Assembly (NCBI RefSeq): GCF_002220095.1
Contig: NZ_CP022372.1
Span: forward strand, 1,522,501 to 1,586,500
Length of the DNA: 64,000 nt
Direction of reading: 5' to 3'
Origin: Bosea sp. AS-1
Lineage (GTDB): Bacteria; Pseudomonadota; Alphaproteobacteria; Rhizobiales; Beijerinckiaceae
This document shows positions 1 through 9,306 of the stretch, one piece after another. The position numbers were made by a program, and so were the translations under genes. The first letter of the stretch is position 1. Every line of letters starts with the position of its first letter. The notes under the pieces are model-generated. The model was given only the letters and a program-made list of their open reading frames with translations, ran no database searches and had not been told where the DNA came from.

Positions 1-60
1 GCTATCGCGGAGAACGGCTCGGTGCCGGCTAAGGCCGGTTGGGGGAACGGACACGGATGA
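1..60 (+). CDS. 3-prime end of an upstream gene, probably rfbB
   Basis: Frame 1 is open from the window edge and stops at the TGA at 58-60, giving a 19-residue tail that ends in GWGNGHG. The stop overlaps the ATG of rfbC in an ATGA junction, which implies translational coupling. The gene before rfbC-rfbD-rfbA in such clusters is usually dTDP-glucose 4,6-dehydratase (rfbB), so that is the likely identity. The visible tail is too short to confirm it. Confidence 0.4.
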   Translation, partial: AIAENGSVPAKAGWGNGHG

Positions 61-614
61 TTACTGTCGAGAACTGCGCGCTGCCGGATGTGAAGATCGT
101 CACGCCACAGCGTTTCGGCGATCATCGCGGCTTCTTCTGCGAGACCTGGAGTCGCCAGGCCTTCGCCGACGCCGGTCTCGACCTCGATTTCGTGCAGGAC
201 AACCATTCACTGTCGGCGGCGAAGGGCACGCTGCGCGGGCTGCATTTCCAGTCGCCGCCAGCGGCACAGGACAAGCTGGTTCGCTGCACCCGCGGCCGCA
301 TCCTCGACGTCGCGGTCGATATCCGGCGCTCTTCCAAAACGTTCGGCAAGCACGTTGCAGTCGAGCTTTCGGCCGAGAACGGCCGGCAGCTTCTGGTGCC
401 GGTCGGCTTTGCGCACGGCTTCGTCACGCTCGAGCCCGATACAGAGGTGCAATACAAGGTCACGGCGCCGTATTCGCCGCAGAACGACGAGGGGCTCGCC
501 TTCGACGATCCGGCACTCGGCATCAACTGGGGTCTGCCGGCAGAGGCACTGACCCTCTCGGACAAGGACCGCAAGCATCCGCGGCTATCCGAGATGCTGC
601 GGTTTTTCGACTGA
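57..614 (+). CDS. rfbC: dTDP-4-dehydrorhamnose 3,5-epimerase
   Basis: Epimerises dTDP-4-keto-6-deoxyglucose at C3 and C5, the third step of dTDP-L-rhamnose synthesis in the cytoplasm. The 185-aa product has the usual RmlC length and cupin motifs: GDHRGFFCETW near the N terminus, LRGLHFQ with the active-site His, and GFAHGF. The ATG at 57 is preferred over an upstream TTG at 39 because it forms an ATGA overlap with the preceding frame and begins the conserved part of the protein. The stop overlaps the rfbD start by one base (TGATG), so the genes are co-translated. Confidence 0.95.
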   Translation: MITVENCALPDVKIVTPQRFGDHRGFFCETWSRQAFADAGLDLDFVQDNHSLSAAKGTLRGLHFQSPPAAQDKLVRCTRGRILDVAVDIRRSSKTFGKHVAVELSAENGRQLLVPVGFAHGFVTLEPDTEVQYKVTAPYSPQNDEGLAFDDPALGINWGLPAEALTLSDKDRKHPRLSEMLRFFD

Positions 615-1513
615 TGACGCTGCGCATCGTCGTCACTGGTTGGACCGGCCAGATCGTCCGCGCCATGCTGGAGCGCGTGCCGACGGGAGTCGAGATCGTC
701 GCGCTTCGCCGCCCGGAGCTGGACCTCGCCATTCCCAAGACGGTCGCGCCGACGCTGCGCGCGGCCAGGCCCGATGTCATCGTCAATGCGGCCGCCTATA
801 CGGCGGTGGACCAGGCCGAAAGCGAGCCCGACCTAGCCATGCGCGTCAATGGCGAGGCGGCTGGCGAAGCGGCGCGAGCGGCTGCTGCGCTCGGCATTCC
901 CGTCATCCAGATCTCGACCGACTACGTCTTCGACGGAGCGCTTGACCGCCCCTATTGCGAGGATGACCCGGTCAATCCGGTTTCGGCCTATGGCCGTTCG
1001 AAGCTTGCGGGTGAACTGGCTGTCGCGGCGGCGACGGAGAACCATGCGATCCTGCGCACGGCTTGGGTCTACAGCCCCTTTGGCCGTAATTTCGTACGGA
1101 CCATGCTGGGGCTAGGCGCGACGCGGGACGAAGTTGCTGTCGTGGCGGACCAGATCGGCTGCCCGACCAGCGCGCTCGACATCGCTGAGGCGGTGATCGG
1201 GGTCGCGCGCAATCTGCTGGAGCGCCCGAACGATACCTCGTTGCGCGGCACCTTCCATATGTGCGGGCAGGGCGAGACGAACTGGGCGGGGCTGGCCGAG
1301 GCTCTCTTCGCCGATGCCGCCGCGCGAGGCCGCAAGCCAGTCGCGGTGCGCCCGATCACGACGGCGGAATATCCGACGCCGGCGCGACGCCCGGCGAATT
1401 CGCGGCTCGATTGCGGGAAGCTCGATGCCGTGCACGGCATCGCTCTCCCGAACTGGCGCGGCTCGGTGACGGACTGTGTCGATCGGCTCATCGCAGCGGA
1501 GCAGGGATCATGA
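614..1513 (+). CDS. rfbD: dTDP-4-dehydrorhamnose reductase
   Basis: Reduces dTDP-4-keto-L-rhamnose to dTDP-L-rhamnose with NAD(P)H, the last step of the pathway. The 299-aa protein is a short-chain dehydrogenase of the RmlD family. It has a nucleotide-binding turn near the N terminus ([10 protein letters not shown]), the STDYVFDG motif, and a YxxxK catalytic pair in [10 protein letters not shown]. Its TGA overlaps the rfbA ATG (ATGA at 1510-1513). It sits between rfbC and rfbA in a tight operon supplying rhamnose to the polysaccharide genes downstream. Confidence 0.94.
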   Translation: MTLRIVVTGWTGQIVRAMLERVPTGVEIVALRRPELDLAIPKTVAPTLRAARPDVIVNAAAYTAVDQAESEPDLAMRVNGEAAGEAARAAAALGIPVIQISTDYVFDGALDRPYCEDDPVNPVSAYGRSKLAGELAVAAATENHAILRTAWVYSPFGRNFVRTMLGLGATRDEVAVVADQIGCPTSALDIAEAVIGVARNLLERPNDTSLRGTFHMCGQGETNWAGLAEALFADAAARGRKPVAVRPITTAEYPTPARRPANSRLDCGKLDAVHGIALPNWRGSVTDCVDRLIAAEQGS

Positions 1514-2388
1514 AGGGTATCATTCTGGCGGGCGGCTCCGGCACGCGGTTGCACCCGATGACGCTGGCGATCTCCAAGCAGCTTCTGCCAGTCTACGACA
1601 AGCCGATGATCTATTACCCGCTGAACACGCTGATGCAGGCGGGTATCCGCGAGATTCTGATCATCTCCACGCCGAACGACCTGCCGCATTTCCAGCGGTT
1701 GCTCGGGGATGGCGCGGCCTGGGGCGTCAGCCTGAGCTATGCGGAGCAACCGCATCCCGGCGGGCTGGCACAGGCCTATATCATCGGCGCGGACTTTGTC
1801 GCCAAGAAGCCTTCCGCGCTCATCCTGGGCGACAACCTGTTCTATGGCGACAGTCTCTCCGGGATGATGCAGACGGCGGCCAAGCGCAGTACGGGGGCGA
1901 CGGTCTTCGCCTATCAGGTGCGCGATGCCGAGCGCTACGGGGTCGTATCCTTCGATGCCACGGGCAAGGCGGTCTCGATCGAGGAGAAGCCGAAAGCGCC
2001 GAAATCGAACTGGGCCGTGACGGGGCTCTATTTCTACGATGAGCAGGTGGTCGAGATCGCGGCGAGCCTGAAGCCGTCGCCACGTGGCGAGCTTGAGATC
2101 ACCGACGTGAACCGGGCCTATCTCGAACGCGGCCAGCTTTCGGTCGAGACGATGGGGCGTGGCTTCGCCTGGCTCGACACCGGCACGCCGGACAGCCTGC
2201 TGCAGGCCGGCGAGTTCGTGCGGACGCTGGAAAGCCGGCAGGATCTGCGCATCGCCTGCCCCGAGGAGACGGCTTGCCGGCATGGCTGGATCAGCCCGGC
2301 CCAGCTCGAGCAGCTTGGAGGGGCGCTCGCCAAGAGCGACTACGGCCGGTATCTCATCAAGATCGCCGCGGAGATCCAACACGGCTGA
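1510..2388 (+). CDS. rfbA: glucose-1-phosphate thymidylyltransferase
   Basis: Makes dTDP-glucose from glucose-1-phosphate and dTTP, the first step of dTDP-rhamnose synthesis. The 292-aa product matches RmlA length. It has the nucleotide-binding signature [11 protein letters not shown] at the N terminus, [23 protein letters not shown] and LGDNLFYGD. The ATG at 1510 overlaps the rfbD stop; the longer open frame from 1261 is a shadow of rfbD. It depends on glucose-1-phosphate, which the phosphoglucomutase encoded at 30.9 kb would supply. It is the last gene of the rhamnose operon. Confidence 0.96.
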   Translation: MKGIILAGGSGTRLHPMTLAISKQLLPVYDKPMIYYPLNTLMQAGIREILIISTPNDLPHFQRLLGDGAAWGVSLSYAEQPHPGGLAQAYIIGADFVAKKPSALILGDNLFYGDSLSGMMQTAAKRSTGATVFAYQVRDAERYGVVSFDATGKAVSIEEKPKAPKSNWAVTGLYFYDEQVVEIAASLKPSPRGELEITDVNRAYLERGQLSVETMGRGFAWLDTGTPDSLLQAGEFVRTLESRQDLRIACPEETACRHGWISPAQLEQLGGALAKSDYGRYLIKIAAEIQHG

Positions 2389-2548
2389 AGCCCTTCGCGC
2401 GGCACGGTCGCACGCGTTGGGGACAAACGATCAAGAGGCTTGGTTGGCCTTCGGCTGAAGGCTCGCGGATGGGCGGTGCAAAACCCCGCTCTTCGCCGCG
2501 TGCCAGGCGCGGTTGCATCGCCGCCACGGTCGCCTATGTGATGAGTGC

Positions 2549-2809
2549 ATGAGCTTCATCGGCTGGCTGCAGAGCTTGCGTAGCGCGATTGCCCGGCAAT
2601 TGACGACGGGCGATGCCTATGTCGCATTGCGCAATCATTGCGCGTCGATCGGGCTCGGCTTCGTCCTCGGAGCCCTGGCTGCGGTGTTGTGGGTCGGTTT
2701 CGGGCTCGTCGCATCCATCGCCTTCGGAGCGTTGATCGGTTACGGCCTGCGCTCCTATGTGTCGCATCGTCGCCGCGAGGCATTTCGCCGGCGGAACGGG
2801 CTGTTCTGA
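2549..2809 (+). CDS. small membrane protein of unknown function
   Basis: An 86-aa product with a polar N terminus, a hydrophobic stretch at about residues 33-67 (one long or two short membrane segments rich in Gly/Ala), and a strongly basic C-terminal tail (SHRRREAFRRRNGLF). The basic tail predicts a cytoplasmic C terminus. I do not recognise the family. It lies alone between rfbA and the convergent Wza-type gene. The ATG at 2549 is chosen because the upstream in-frame extension is low-complexity Arg/Cys sequence typical of untranslated high-GC DNA. Confidence 0.6.
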   Translation: MSFIGWLQSLRSAIARQLTTGDAYVALRNHCASIGLGFVLGALAAVLWVGFGLVASIAFGALIGYGLRSYVSHRRREAFRRRNGLF

Positions 2810-2950
2810 AAGGCAGGACGCCGGCATCGCCGGTGATGCCTGGAGCATCCCCGTATTTCTCCAGGCAGCACGATTACCGCGCGTTGCGAGGCCGAAACCC
2901 GTCCAATGACGGATCGGACCGAAGAGGTCGCCCTATTCGGTCCGAATGCC

Positions 2951-4159
2951 TTAGCGGCCGAGCGCCCTGATCGAGTTGCGGGTGACGAGCGCGTCGCTGG
3001 AGACGCCCGAGACCGTCGACGAGACGTCGTTGACGAGGTTCAGGAACTTCGTCAGCTCGACCTGATCCGCATTCGAGACGTAGATGACGTCGCGATCGCG
3101 CATCTCCATCTTCTGTGCCAGGAACAGGCCCTGACCCTGGCGCATGTTGACGCGGTAGATCGTCGGAATCTGCTTTTGGTCGACGGGGAAGTTCTCAAGA
3201 GAGACGCCCTGCTGTTCGAGCATGCGGCGGTTCTCCATCCGATACAGGAACACCTGTCCCGGATCCGCACGGCTATCCAGCAGGCCGCCGGCCTTGCCGA
3301 CGCCGTCGGCGAGATAGAGCTTCTCGGCGTCGAAATCGAAGCGGCCTTGCAGGCCGGATGCGCCGAAGGCGGTGAAGAAGCGCTGCTCGCGATAGACGTA
3401 GACCGTATCGCCCGGCGCGACGAAGATGTTCTCGCGCGGTTCCTGCACCAGCCGGTTGAAATAGACGGTGGCCTTCCGGCCGCGGCGCTGCAGCGTGACA
3501 TAAGTCTCGTGGCCCGCATATCTGAGGCCGCCCGCACGCGAGATCATGTCCAGCACGCGGTCGCCCTCGAAGTTGACCTTGAGCTTGGCCGACGCGTTGA
3601 CGTCACCCACGACCGCAACTTCCGAGGCGCGGTCCACGAAGGTCACCAGCGCCTGAGGCTCGATGGCCCGGTTGGACAGGCGCGAGACGATGTCTTCCTG
3701 GATCTCGTTCAGAGTTCTGCCGACCACCGGTACGCGGCCGGCATAAGGGATCGAGATCGAGCCGCTGCGCTCGACGACCTGGGACGGAAGCGTAACGAAA
3801 TTGCCGGGACGGGTGCCGGAATCCTTCGGAATGAACAGGCCGCCGGAAACGGCTTCGAAGATCGTGACCTGCACGGTATCGCCGACCGAGACGCGAATAT
3901 CGGGCGCTGCGCCCTTGCCGCCGCCGAAGGACTGATGGATCGAGCCGGGTGCCGATGCGGCCGAGGCCTTGACGATCGACTCCGAGAGGTCGACCAGCGC
4001 ATAGGCCATATCTGGCTGCCGGGCTTCCGGCGCCACTGAACCCGCGGCTTCGCTCGCGAGCTGATGGTGATCAGGACCCGACCGGGGCATGAACGTACAT
4101 GCCGAGACGGAAGCCGCGATCATCCCGACCGATATTACGCGTACCAGACTAACTAGCAT
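2951..4159 (-). CDS. polysaccharide export outer-membrane lipoprotein (Wza/BexD type)
   Basis: A 402-aa outer-membrane auxiliary protein that forms the channel through which capsule or exopolysaccharide leaves the cell. The N terminus is a lipoprotein signal, with a hydrophobic stretch to residue 20 and a lipobox SVSAC that places the lipid-modified Cys at 21. A Poly_export domain begins near residue 85 (DIRVSVGDTVQVTIFE) and is followed by SLBB-type repeats (residues about 180-350, for example GDTVYVYREQRFFTAFG). It is divergent from the secreted Gly-rich protein and the autokinase, the usual partners of such a channel. Confidence 0.9.
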   Translation of the reverse strand: MLVSLVRVISVGMIAASVSACTFMPRSGPDHHQLASEAAGSVAPEARQPDMAYALVDLSESIVKASAASAPGSIHQSFGGGKGAAPDIRVSVGDTVQVTIFEAVSGGLFIPKDSGTRPGNFVTLPSQVVERSGSISIPYAGRVPVVGRTLNEIQEDIVSRLSNRAIEPQALVTFVDRASEVAVVGDVNASAKLKVNFEGDRVLDMISRAGGLRYAGHETYVTLQRRGRKATVYFNRLVQEPRENIFVAPGDTVYVYREQRFFTAFGASGLQGRFDFDAEKLYLADGVGKAGGLLDSRADPGQVFLYRMENRRMLEQQGVSLENFPVDQKQIPTIYRVNMRQGQGLFLAQKMEMRDRDVIYVSNADQVELTKFLNLVNDVSSTVSGVSSDALVTRNSIRALGR

Positions 4160-4489
4160 ATCGTCCCCACCGGCTCACCTAACATCGCCTGAACGGCGCA
4201 AGCAAGCCGCGATCATGTTCCCTAGAAGCTTTCACGGTGGCATGTTGCATAAATGTTGTGTTTCAACTGCTGCAGCGTTGTTTCGTCAGCTTTGGAATCC
4301 GCTTCGGCTAACAATGTCTGTCGTTCTCCGCGCGGGATGCAAAGAACGTCTCGCTCAGGGCAAGTTGCCGGGCGGATTAACTCTCTTCACTATCAGTTTT
4401 GTCAGGGAGGTGGAGTTACCAGTGCATTTCTTGCTTTTGTTCGCTGGGTCAGGCAGGATCGTTCGGACGCCTTCTTGAGACAATTGATC
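4160..4489. promoter_or_regulatory. divergent intergenic region upstream of the Wza-type gene and the Gly-rich secreted protein
   Basis: This 330-base gap separates two divergent start codons, so it should carry promoters for both directions. It is less GC-rich than the flanking genes. I could not pick a convincing -35/-10 pair or operator by eye. Open frames running into it (for example from 4253) look like untranslated extension of the gene starting at 4490. Confidence 0.4.
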
Positions 4490-5329
4490 ATGCCCATGCA
4501 GAATAAGAGCCGATCCGTCGCGCCGGGCTCGCTCGTGGTCCTTGCCTGTCTCGCGACCGGTGCTGTGGCTCAGGGCCAGGAGCTTCCGGCGCAGGTTCTG
4601 CCTGTCGCCGCTCCCGCTGTGCCGACCGCCGTTCCTGCCACTCCGGTTCCCGGAACGGTCGCCCAGCCGGCTCCAGCGGCGGCGCCGTCTTCCGGCGCAG
4701 CTCCGGCGCCCGATGCCGGTCCCGATCCGATGACGCTGTTGACCGGGTCGCCTTCCTGCTTCCTGCCGCCGCTGGCTGTCGATCCTTCGGCGATCTCGGC
4801 CTTCCGCGCGGCGCCGCAGGATTTGTTGACGCCCTATCCCGACGGCGGCAGCCGGATGGCGCAGGACGTCAGGGGGCTGGCCGGCACCGATGTCCATACC
4901 GTTCCCACTCTGATCGACCTCGCAAAGAACGCCAGCCCAGGGCAGACGGCGGCGATCGGAGCCGGGCTCGCGCAGGCGGCGCGAGCCTGCGTGAGGCAGC
5001 GCCCGGATGTCGCCCAAATCATCCAGCAGTTAATCATCCGAGCCAATCTGGGACCACTCACGACAGCGTTCGTCTCCAGCTCCGGCGATGTCGCGACGGC
5101 GGCGACCGGTGGCGGCGCGGCTGCCGGAGGTGCGACCGGTGCCGGCGGCATCGGCGGGTCGCCGGGCGGCGGTGATACCTCCGGGGTGGGCGGCGGCGTG
5201 CCGAGCAGTGGGGGCGTGGGCCTTTCGCGCTTGCGTAACAACGCCACCGTCAGCACGTTCGGCGCAGGCGGAAGCACGGTGGTCATCAACATCACGCTGG
5301 GAGGGGGCTCGGTCAGTCCCGTCCAGTAG
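4490..5329 (+). CDS. secreted Pro/Ala/Gly-rich protein of unknown function
   Basis: The 279-aa product begins with a signal peptide (MPMQNKSRSVAPGSLVVLAC, cleavage likely after AVAQG). A low-complexity Pro/Ala/Val stretch spans residues about 30-75, followed by a more ordered middle (about 80-190) containing a Cys pair. The C-terminal Gly-rich linker (GGGAAAGGATGAGG and similar) ends in a beta-like tail (STVVINITLGGG). I do not recognise a family. It lies between the divergent Wza gene and the autokinase, so a cell-envelope role in polysaccharide export is likely by context only. An ATG at 4496 would serve almost equally well as start. Confidence 0.7.
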   Translation: MPMQNKSRSVAPGSLVVLACLATGAVAQGQELPAQVLPVAAPAVPTAVPATPVPGTVAQPAPAAAPSSGAAPAPDAGPDPMTLLTGSPSCFLPPLAVDPSAISAFRAAPQDLLTPYPDGGSRMAQDVRGLAGTDVHTVPTLIDLAKNASPGQTAAIGAGLAQAARACVRQRPDVAQIIQQLIIRANLGPLTTAFVSSSGDVATAATGGGAAAGGATGAGGIGGSPGGGDTSGVGGGVPSSGGVGLSRLRNNATVSTFGAGGSTVVINITLGGGSVSPVQ

Positions 5330-5379
5330 GGATCGAGCCGGGCCTTGGCGGCCGCTCCAGCGAGGGACGATCGGGTAGC

Positions 5380-7590
5380 ATGCTTCAGCAAATCCACCAT
5401 CGGGGCGATGGAAACTTCGCCGCTCGCGATGAGGTGGGCAGCGGTACGATCGACCTCGACGCGCTTCTGTCCGGGGCTCGTCGCCAAGCCAAGGTCGTCA
5501 TCGGCGCCATCGTCATCTGCGTCCTGCTCGCCGCGATCTATCTGGCGACGGCGACGAAGCTTTACACGGCATCCACCGATATTCTGATCGACGGCCGTAA
5601 CTTTGGCGCGAACAAGCCGGAGGATACGCAGATCGTGCTGGCGAACAGCGCGGTCGACAGCCAGGTCGAGGTGGTGAAGTCCCAGCGCGTCATCAACGGC
5701 GTGATCGACAAGCTGAAGCTGCTGGAAGATCCAGAATTCGCTGAGCCGTCGGCGTTCTCGAGCCTGTTCGGTTGGATCTTGCCGCGGCGCAGCGAGGACA
5801 TCGAGGGCGCACAAGAAGAGCTGCGGCGCAAGGTCACCGACAAGCTCCTGAGTCGGCTGAACGTCCAGCGCCTGAACAAGACCTTCATCCTCTCCGTGGA
5901 TTTCCTGTCGCGCGACCCCGTCAAGGCCGCGACGATCGCCAATGCGATCGCGGACGGCTATCTGCTGGAACAGCTCGATTCGAAATACGACGCCACACGC
6001 CGCGCGAGCGCATGGCTGCAGGACCGCATCGCAGAGCTTCGTGACAAGTCGCTCGAAAGCGACCGGGCGGTGCAGCAGTTCCGGGAAAAGAACAACCTGA
6101 TCCAGGCTGGTGGCCGGCTTATCAACGACCAGTCGCTGTCGGAGCTCAACACCCAGCTCAGCCTTGCCCGTTCCCAGCGCGCGCTGGCCGAGGCGCGCTT
6201 CGCCCAGATCCAGTCGATCATCGAGACGCGGCAGATGAATGCTGCAGTGCCGGAGGCGCTGAGCAGCCCGGTCATCAACGACCTCCGGACGCGCTACCTC
6301 AACGCTGCGAAGCGCATGTCCGAGCTGGTCGACAGGCTGGGGACGAACCATGTCCAGGTGCTCGCCGCGCGCAAGGAGCTTCGAGACTACGAGGATCAGG
6401 TCTTCACGGAGCTCAGCCGCATTGCCGAAAGCGTCAAGAGTGAACTGCAGACCAGCCGCGAGCGCGAGCAATCCTTGCAGGAAAGCCTCGACAAGCTGAT
6501 CGGCGCGAGCGCCGCCGATAATATGACGCTGGTCACGCTGCGCGAGAAGGAGCGCGAGGCGGAAAGCTATCGTGGGCTCTACCAGACGTTCCTGCAGCGC
6601 AATCAGGAGCTTATCCAACAGCAAAGCTATCCGGTGACCGATGCCCGCGTGATCACGCGGGCGACCAAGCCGGGCTCCGCGACCCAGCCGCGCACGCTGC
6701 TCGTGCTGGCCTTCAGCCTCGTCGCGGGGCTGGCGAGCGGTGTCGGCCTCGCCATGATCCGGGAATATCGCGACATCGCCTTCCGCACCGGCGACCAGGT
6801 CCGCTCCGAGCTCGGCGTCGAATTCCTCGGGATCGTTCCGGTGATGACGGCCGCCACCACGCCCAGGCCCGACCCGAGTTCGCCGCTGTCCGGCATCAAT
6901 CCCTATCTGATCGCCTCCATTACAGACCCGCTCTCCCGGCTCGCCGATACGATGCGGACGGTGAAGGTCTCGCTCGATTTCGAGCAATCGGGACCGGGCG
7001 CGAAGATCCTCGGCCTTGTCTCCTCGTATAGCGGGGAGGGCAAGACGATGATCTCGGTCAATCTGGCCATGCTGCTGGGCAGCACCGGCGCGCGTACGCT
7101 GCTGATCGACGGCGACCTGCGCCGCTTCGGCCTGTCGCGCGAACTGGCCAAGGACGCCGAGTATGGGCTGGCCGATGTCGTGCAGGGCAAGGAGCCCCTC
7201 GGCGCTTCGCTGAAGCAGCTTGGCGGGCTGAATGTCTGGCTGCTCGCCTCGCCGCCGGACACGCGTGTCGCGCATTCCAGCGAGATCCTTCTCTCGGAGG
7301 GGATGAAGAAGCTGATCGAGGCAGCGTCGACGCAGTTCGACTACATCGTCATCGATCTGCCGCCGCTCGGGGCGCTGGTCGATGCGCGTGCCATCGAGCC
7401 GATCGTGCCGAACTTCCTGCTCGTCGTGGAATGGGGCGACACGCCGCGCGAAAGCGTGCGGAACATGCTCGACCACAATCCCAACGTCCATGCCAAGTGC
7501 ATCGGGACGATCCTGAACAAGGCCGATCCTGTCCGGATCGGGAACTACATCTCGGATAAGCGCAACTTCTACTCCTATTCCTCCTACTGA
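5380..7590 (+). CDS. polysaccharide co-polymerase / tyrosine autokinase (Wzz-Wzc, ExoP type)
   Basis: A 736-aa inner-membrane protein that sets chain length and drives export of polysaccharide. An N-terminal Wzz domain has a first membrane segment at about residues 40-65 and a second at about 445-465 (LLVLAFSLVAGLASGVGLAM), with a long coiled-coil periplasmic part between them (about 210-420). The cytoplasmic BY-kinase domain has Walker A (SYSGEGKTM, about residue 550), Walker A-prime (TLLIDGDLRR) and the IDLPPLGALVDA motif. The C terminus ends in a tyrosine cluster (NFYSYSSY), the normal site of autophosphorylation. A 2-base gap leads into the next gene. Confidence 0.93.
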   Translation: MLQQIHHRGDGNFAARDEVGSGTIDLDALLSGARRQAKVVIGAIVICVLLAAIYLATATKLYTASTDILIDGRNFGANKPEDTQIVLANSAVDSQVEVVKSQRVINGVIDKLKLLEDPEFAEPSAFSSLFGWILPRRSEDIEGAQEELRRKVTDKLLSRLNVQRLNKTFILSVDFLSRDPVKAATIANAIADGYLLEQLDSKYDATRRASAWLQDRIAELRDKSLESDRAVQQFREKNNLIQAGGRLINDQSLSELNTQLSLARSQRALAEARFAQIQSIIETRQMNAAVPEALSSPVINDLRTRYLNAAKRMSELVDRLGTNHVQVLAARKELRDYEDQVFTELSRIAESVKSELQTSREREQSLQESLDKLIGASAADNMTLVTLREKEREAESYRGLYQTFLQRNQELIQQQSYPVTDARVITRATKPGSATQPRTLLVLAFSLVAGLASGVGLAMIREYRDIAFRTGDQVRSELGVEFLGIVPVMTAATTPRPDPSSPLSGINPYLIASITDPLSRLADTMRTVKVSLDFEQSGPGAKILGLVSSYSGEGKTMISVNLAMLLGSTGARTLLIDGDLRRFGLSRELAKDAEYGLADVVQGKEPLGASLKQLGGLNVWLLASPPDTRVAHSSEILLSEGMKKLIEAASTQFDYIVIDLPPLGALVDARAIEPIVPNFLLVVEWGDTPRESVRNMLDHNPNVHAKCIGTILNKADPVRIGNYISDKRNFYSYSSY

Positions 7591-7592
7591 CC

Positions 7593-8369
7593 GTGGCTGG
7601 CCCGCCAGTGCCGAGTTTCCCTGTCGCACGCTCGTTCGCCTGCGCCGTAGCACTGACCGGGCTCGCTGCTGCCGGCTACGGAATGGTGGATTACTGGCGC
7701 GCCTGGCCACTGATGCAGGACGCCGCGCGGCTGGAAGCGGGGGAACGTTATCGCCGCATCCCGCAGCGCGAGGCCGTCGTCAATCCGCAACTGCCGCGTC
7801 CGGCGGGCTTCTGCAACGCCACGGTTGCGCGCGCGCTGGTCACGGTGCGCCTGGCCATGGCCGATGCGGTGGTCGAGTCGGACAGCTTCGCGCGCTTCGA
7901 TGGAACCCTCGACGATGCCGCGCTCTCGCTGCGCGATCTGCTGCGCTGCTCGCCGCTCGACGGCAATGCCTGGCTTCGTCTTGCGATGGTCGAGGTCCAG
8001 CGCGGTGGGCCGACGCCAGCGGTCGTTCAGGCGCTGGAAGCTTCCTATCTCGCGGCGCCGGTGGATCTATGGGTCATGCGGGCGCGCATTCCCTTTGTGG
8101 CGCGGCTGGTCACCTCGGGCGTGTCAGGCCTCGAGAAACCGTTCGAGACGGAGCTCGATGTCTTCCTGGACAAGGCTTTTTCGCAGGACATCGCCGCAGT
8201 CTACGCCGCGACTCCCGAGAATGCCCGCAAGATCCTGGAGGCTCGGCTGAAAGACTTCGCGCCGCAGCGCTATGCGGGAGTGTATCGCGCCGTGATCGCG
8301 ACCGGGATCAAGCCGGACGCATCGATCCTCCCGCCGCCGTCGCCGCCCGCTCCGCGCTATCCGCGTTAG
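7593..8369 (+). CDS. membrane-anchored protein of unknown function in the polysaccharide operon
   Basis: The 258-aa product has one N-terminal hydrophobic segment (about residues 12-34, ARSFACAVALTGLAAAGYGM), then a largely helical soluble region with tetratricopeptide-like spacing (for example LRDLLRCSPLDGNAWLRLAM), and a Pro-rich end. The GTG at 7593 follows the autokinase stop by 2 bases, and no better start is visible, so it is probably translated by coupling. The family was not recognised. Its position behind the autokinase suggests an accessory role in polysaccharide assembly. Confidence 0.7.
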   Translation: MAGPPVPSFPVARSFACAVALTGLAAAGYGMVDYWRAWPLMQDAARLEAGERYRRIPQREAVVNPQLPRPAGFCNATVARALVTVRLAMADAVVESDSFARFDGTLDDAALSLRDLLRCSPLDGNAWLRLAMVEVQRGGPTPAVVQALEASYLAAPVDLWVMRARIPFVARLVTSGVSGLEKPFETELDVFLDKAFSQDIAAVYAATPENARKILEARLKDFAPQRYAGVYRAVIATGIKPDASILPPPSPPAPRYPR

Positions 8370-8562
8370 ATCATCAGCTCTGAACTGCGCGCCTTGTGGC
8401 AGCTCGCCTGAAGCCTGCCAGTCGCTTGCTCCGGCATCCATAGCATCTCCGTGGAATGGGGTAGTTAACACCGGTTGAATCGATCACGCAGTATTCGACC
8501 ACGGCCTTCCACGTGATCTCAAAACGGCATTGGTATGCATGGCTCCATCGAGGAGCCCGGTT

Positions 8563-9306
8563 ATGAATCTGCGCCTAAAATTGATCGTTTCCGCTGCGGC
8601 GCTATGCGTGTCTCTGTCTGCTTTTGCGAAACCCGTTAAGGTGGCATCGTTGAATGTCTATGACACTCCTGCGATGCCGAGCTTGGTCGAGCGATCCTAT
8701 ACGCTCGCGCCGATGGGATTTATTCGGTTCTGCATGAATTATGCTTCTGAATGCTCGGGAAGCGTCGCTGAACCCGTGGCGCTGACGCCGGATCGCCTGG
8801 CGCAGCTGCAATCGGTCAACCTTTCGGTCAACCGCCGGATCGCGCCCAAGCCTGATGCACCGGGGCAGGATATCTGGTCATTGAACGTTACGGCAGGGGA
8901 TTGCGACGACTATGCCGCGCAGAAGCGGCATGAGCTGATCGCGCTCGGCTGGCCTCAGGGCGCGCTGCTGTTCGCCGCCGTGACCACGCCGCGCGGCGAG
9001 CCGCACCTCGTCATCGTCGTGAAGACCGACCGCGGTGATTTCATCCTCGACAATCTGCGCTCGCAGATCGTGCAGACCGCGGAAAGCCGCTATCGCTGGG
9101 AGAAGATGCAGTCGGCTCGCAACCCGCTCTATTGGGTCGAGGTCGGGCGCCCGGATCTCATTGCTCAGGCGCGCCAGCCTCAGCCCGCCGCTCCCGTCGC
9201 GCGGCAGAACCCAGTCCTGCGGTCCCCCGTCGTCTTGTCAGAGCTGAGATTGGCGGAGAGCAGCTACCAGGTCGCCGAGGTTCGGAGCGCCACCGGGGCC
9301 TACTAA
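8563..9306 (+). CDS. transglutaminase-like cysteine peptidase (BTLCP family), secreted
   Basis: The 247-aa protein has a signal peptide (ending near LSAFA) and the BTLCP fold. Catalytic Cys is in GDCDDYA, His in GEPHLVIVV and Asp in DFILDNL, in family order. An N-terminal motif LAPMGFIRFCMNYASEC precedes the catalytic core. The ATG at 8563 is chosen for its signal peptide and the AGGAG at 8551-8555. Its substrate is unknown; some related enzymes (LapG) cleave surface adhesins. It ends in a 4-base convergent overlap with the glycosyltransferase gene. A shorter paralogue lies at 32632-33201. Confidence 0.88.
   Translation: MNLRLKLIVSAAALCVSLSAFAKPVKVASLNVYDTPAMPSLVERSYTLAPMGFIRFCMNYASECSGSVAEPVALTPDRLAQLQSVNLSVNRRIAPKPDAPGQDIWSLNVTAGDCDDYAAQKRHELIALGWPQGALLFAAVTTPRGEPHLVIVVKTDRGDFILDNLRSQIVQTAESRYRWEKMQSARNPLYWVEVGRPDLIAQARQPQPAAPVARQNPVLRSPVVLSELRLAESSYQVAEVRSATGAY

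Noticed and set aside
2906..4039. 377-codon open frame on the plus strand
   Set aside because: It is antisense to the Wza-type lipoprotein gene and has no recognisable protein features.
4834..7710. 958-codon open frame on the minus strand
   Set aside because: It is antisense to the autokinase gene and the gene before it, both of which show clear domains; the antisense translation is Arg/Asp/Gln-rich noise typical of high-GC DNA.
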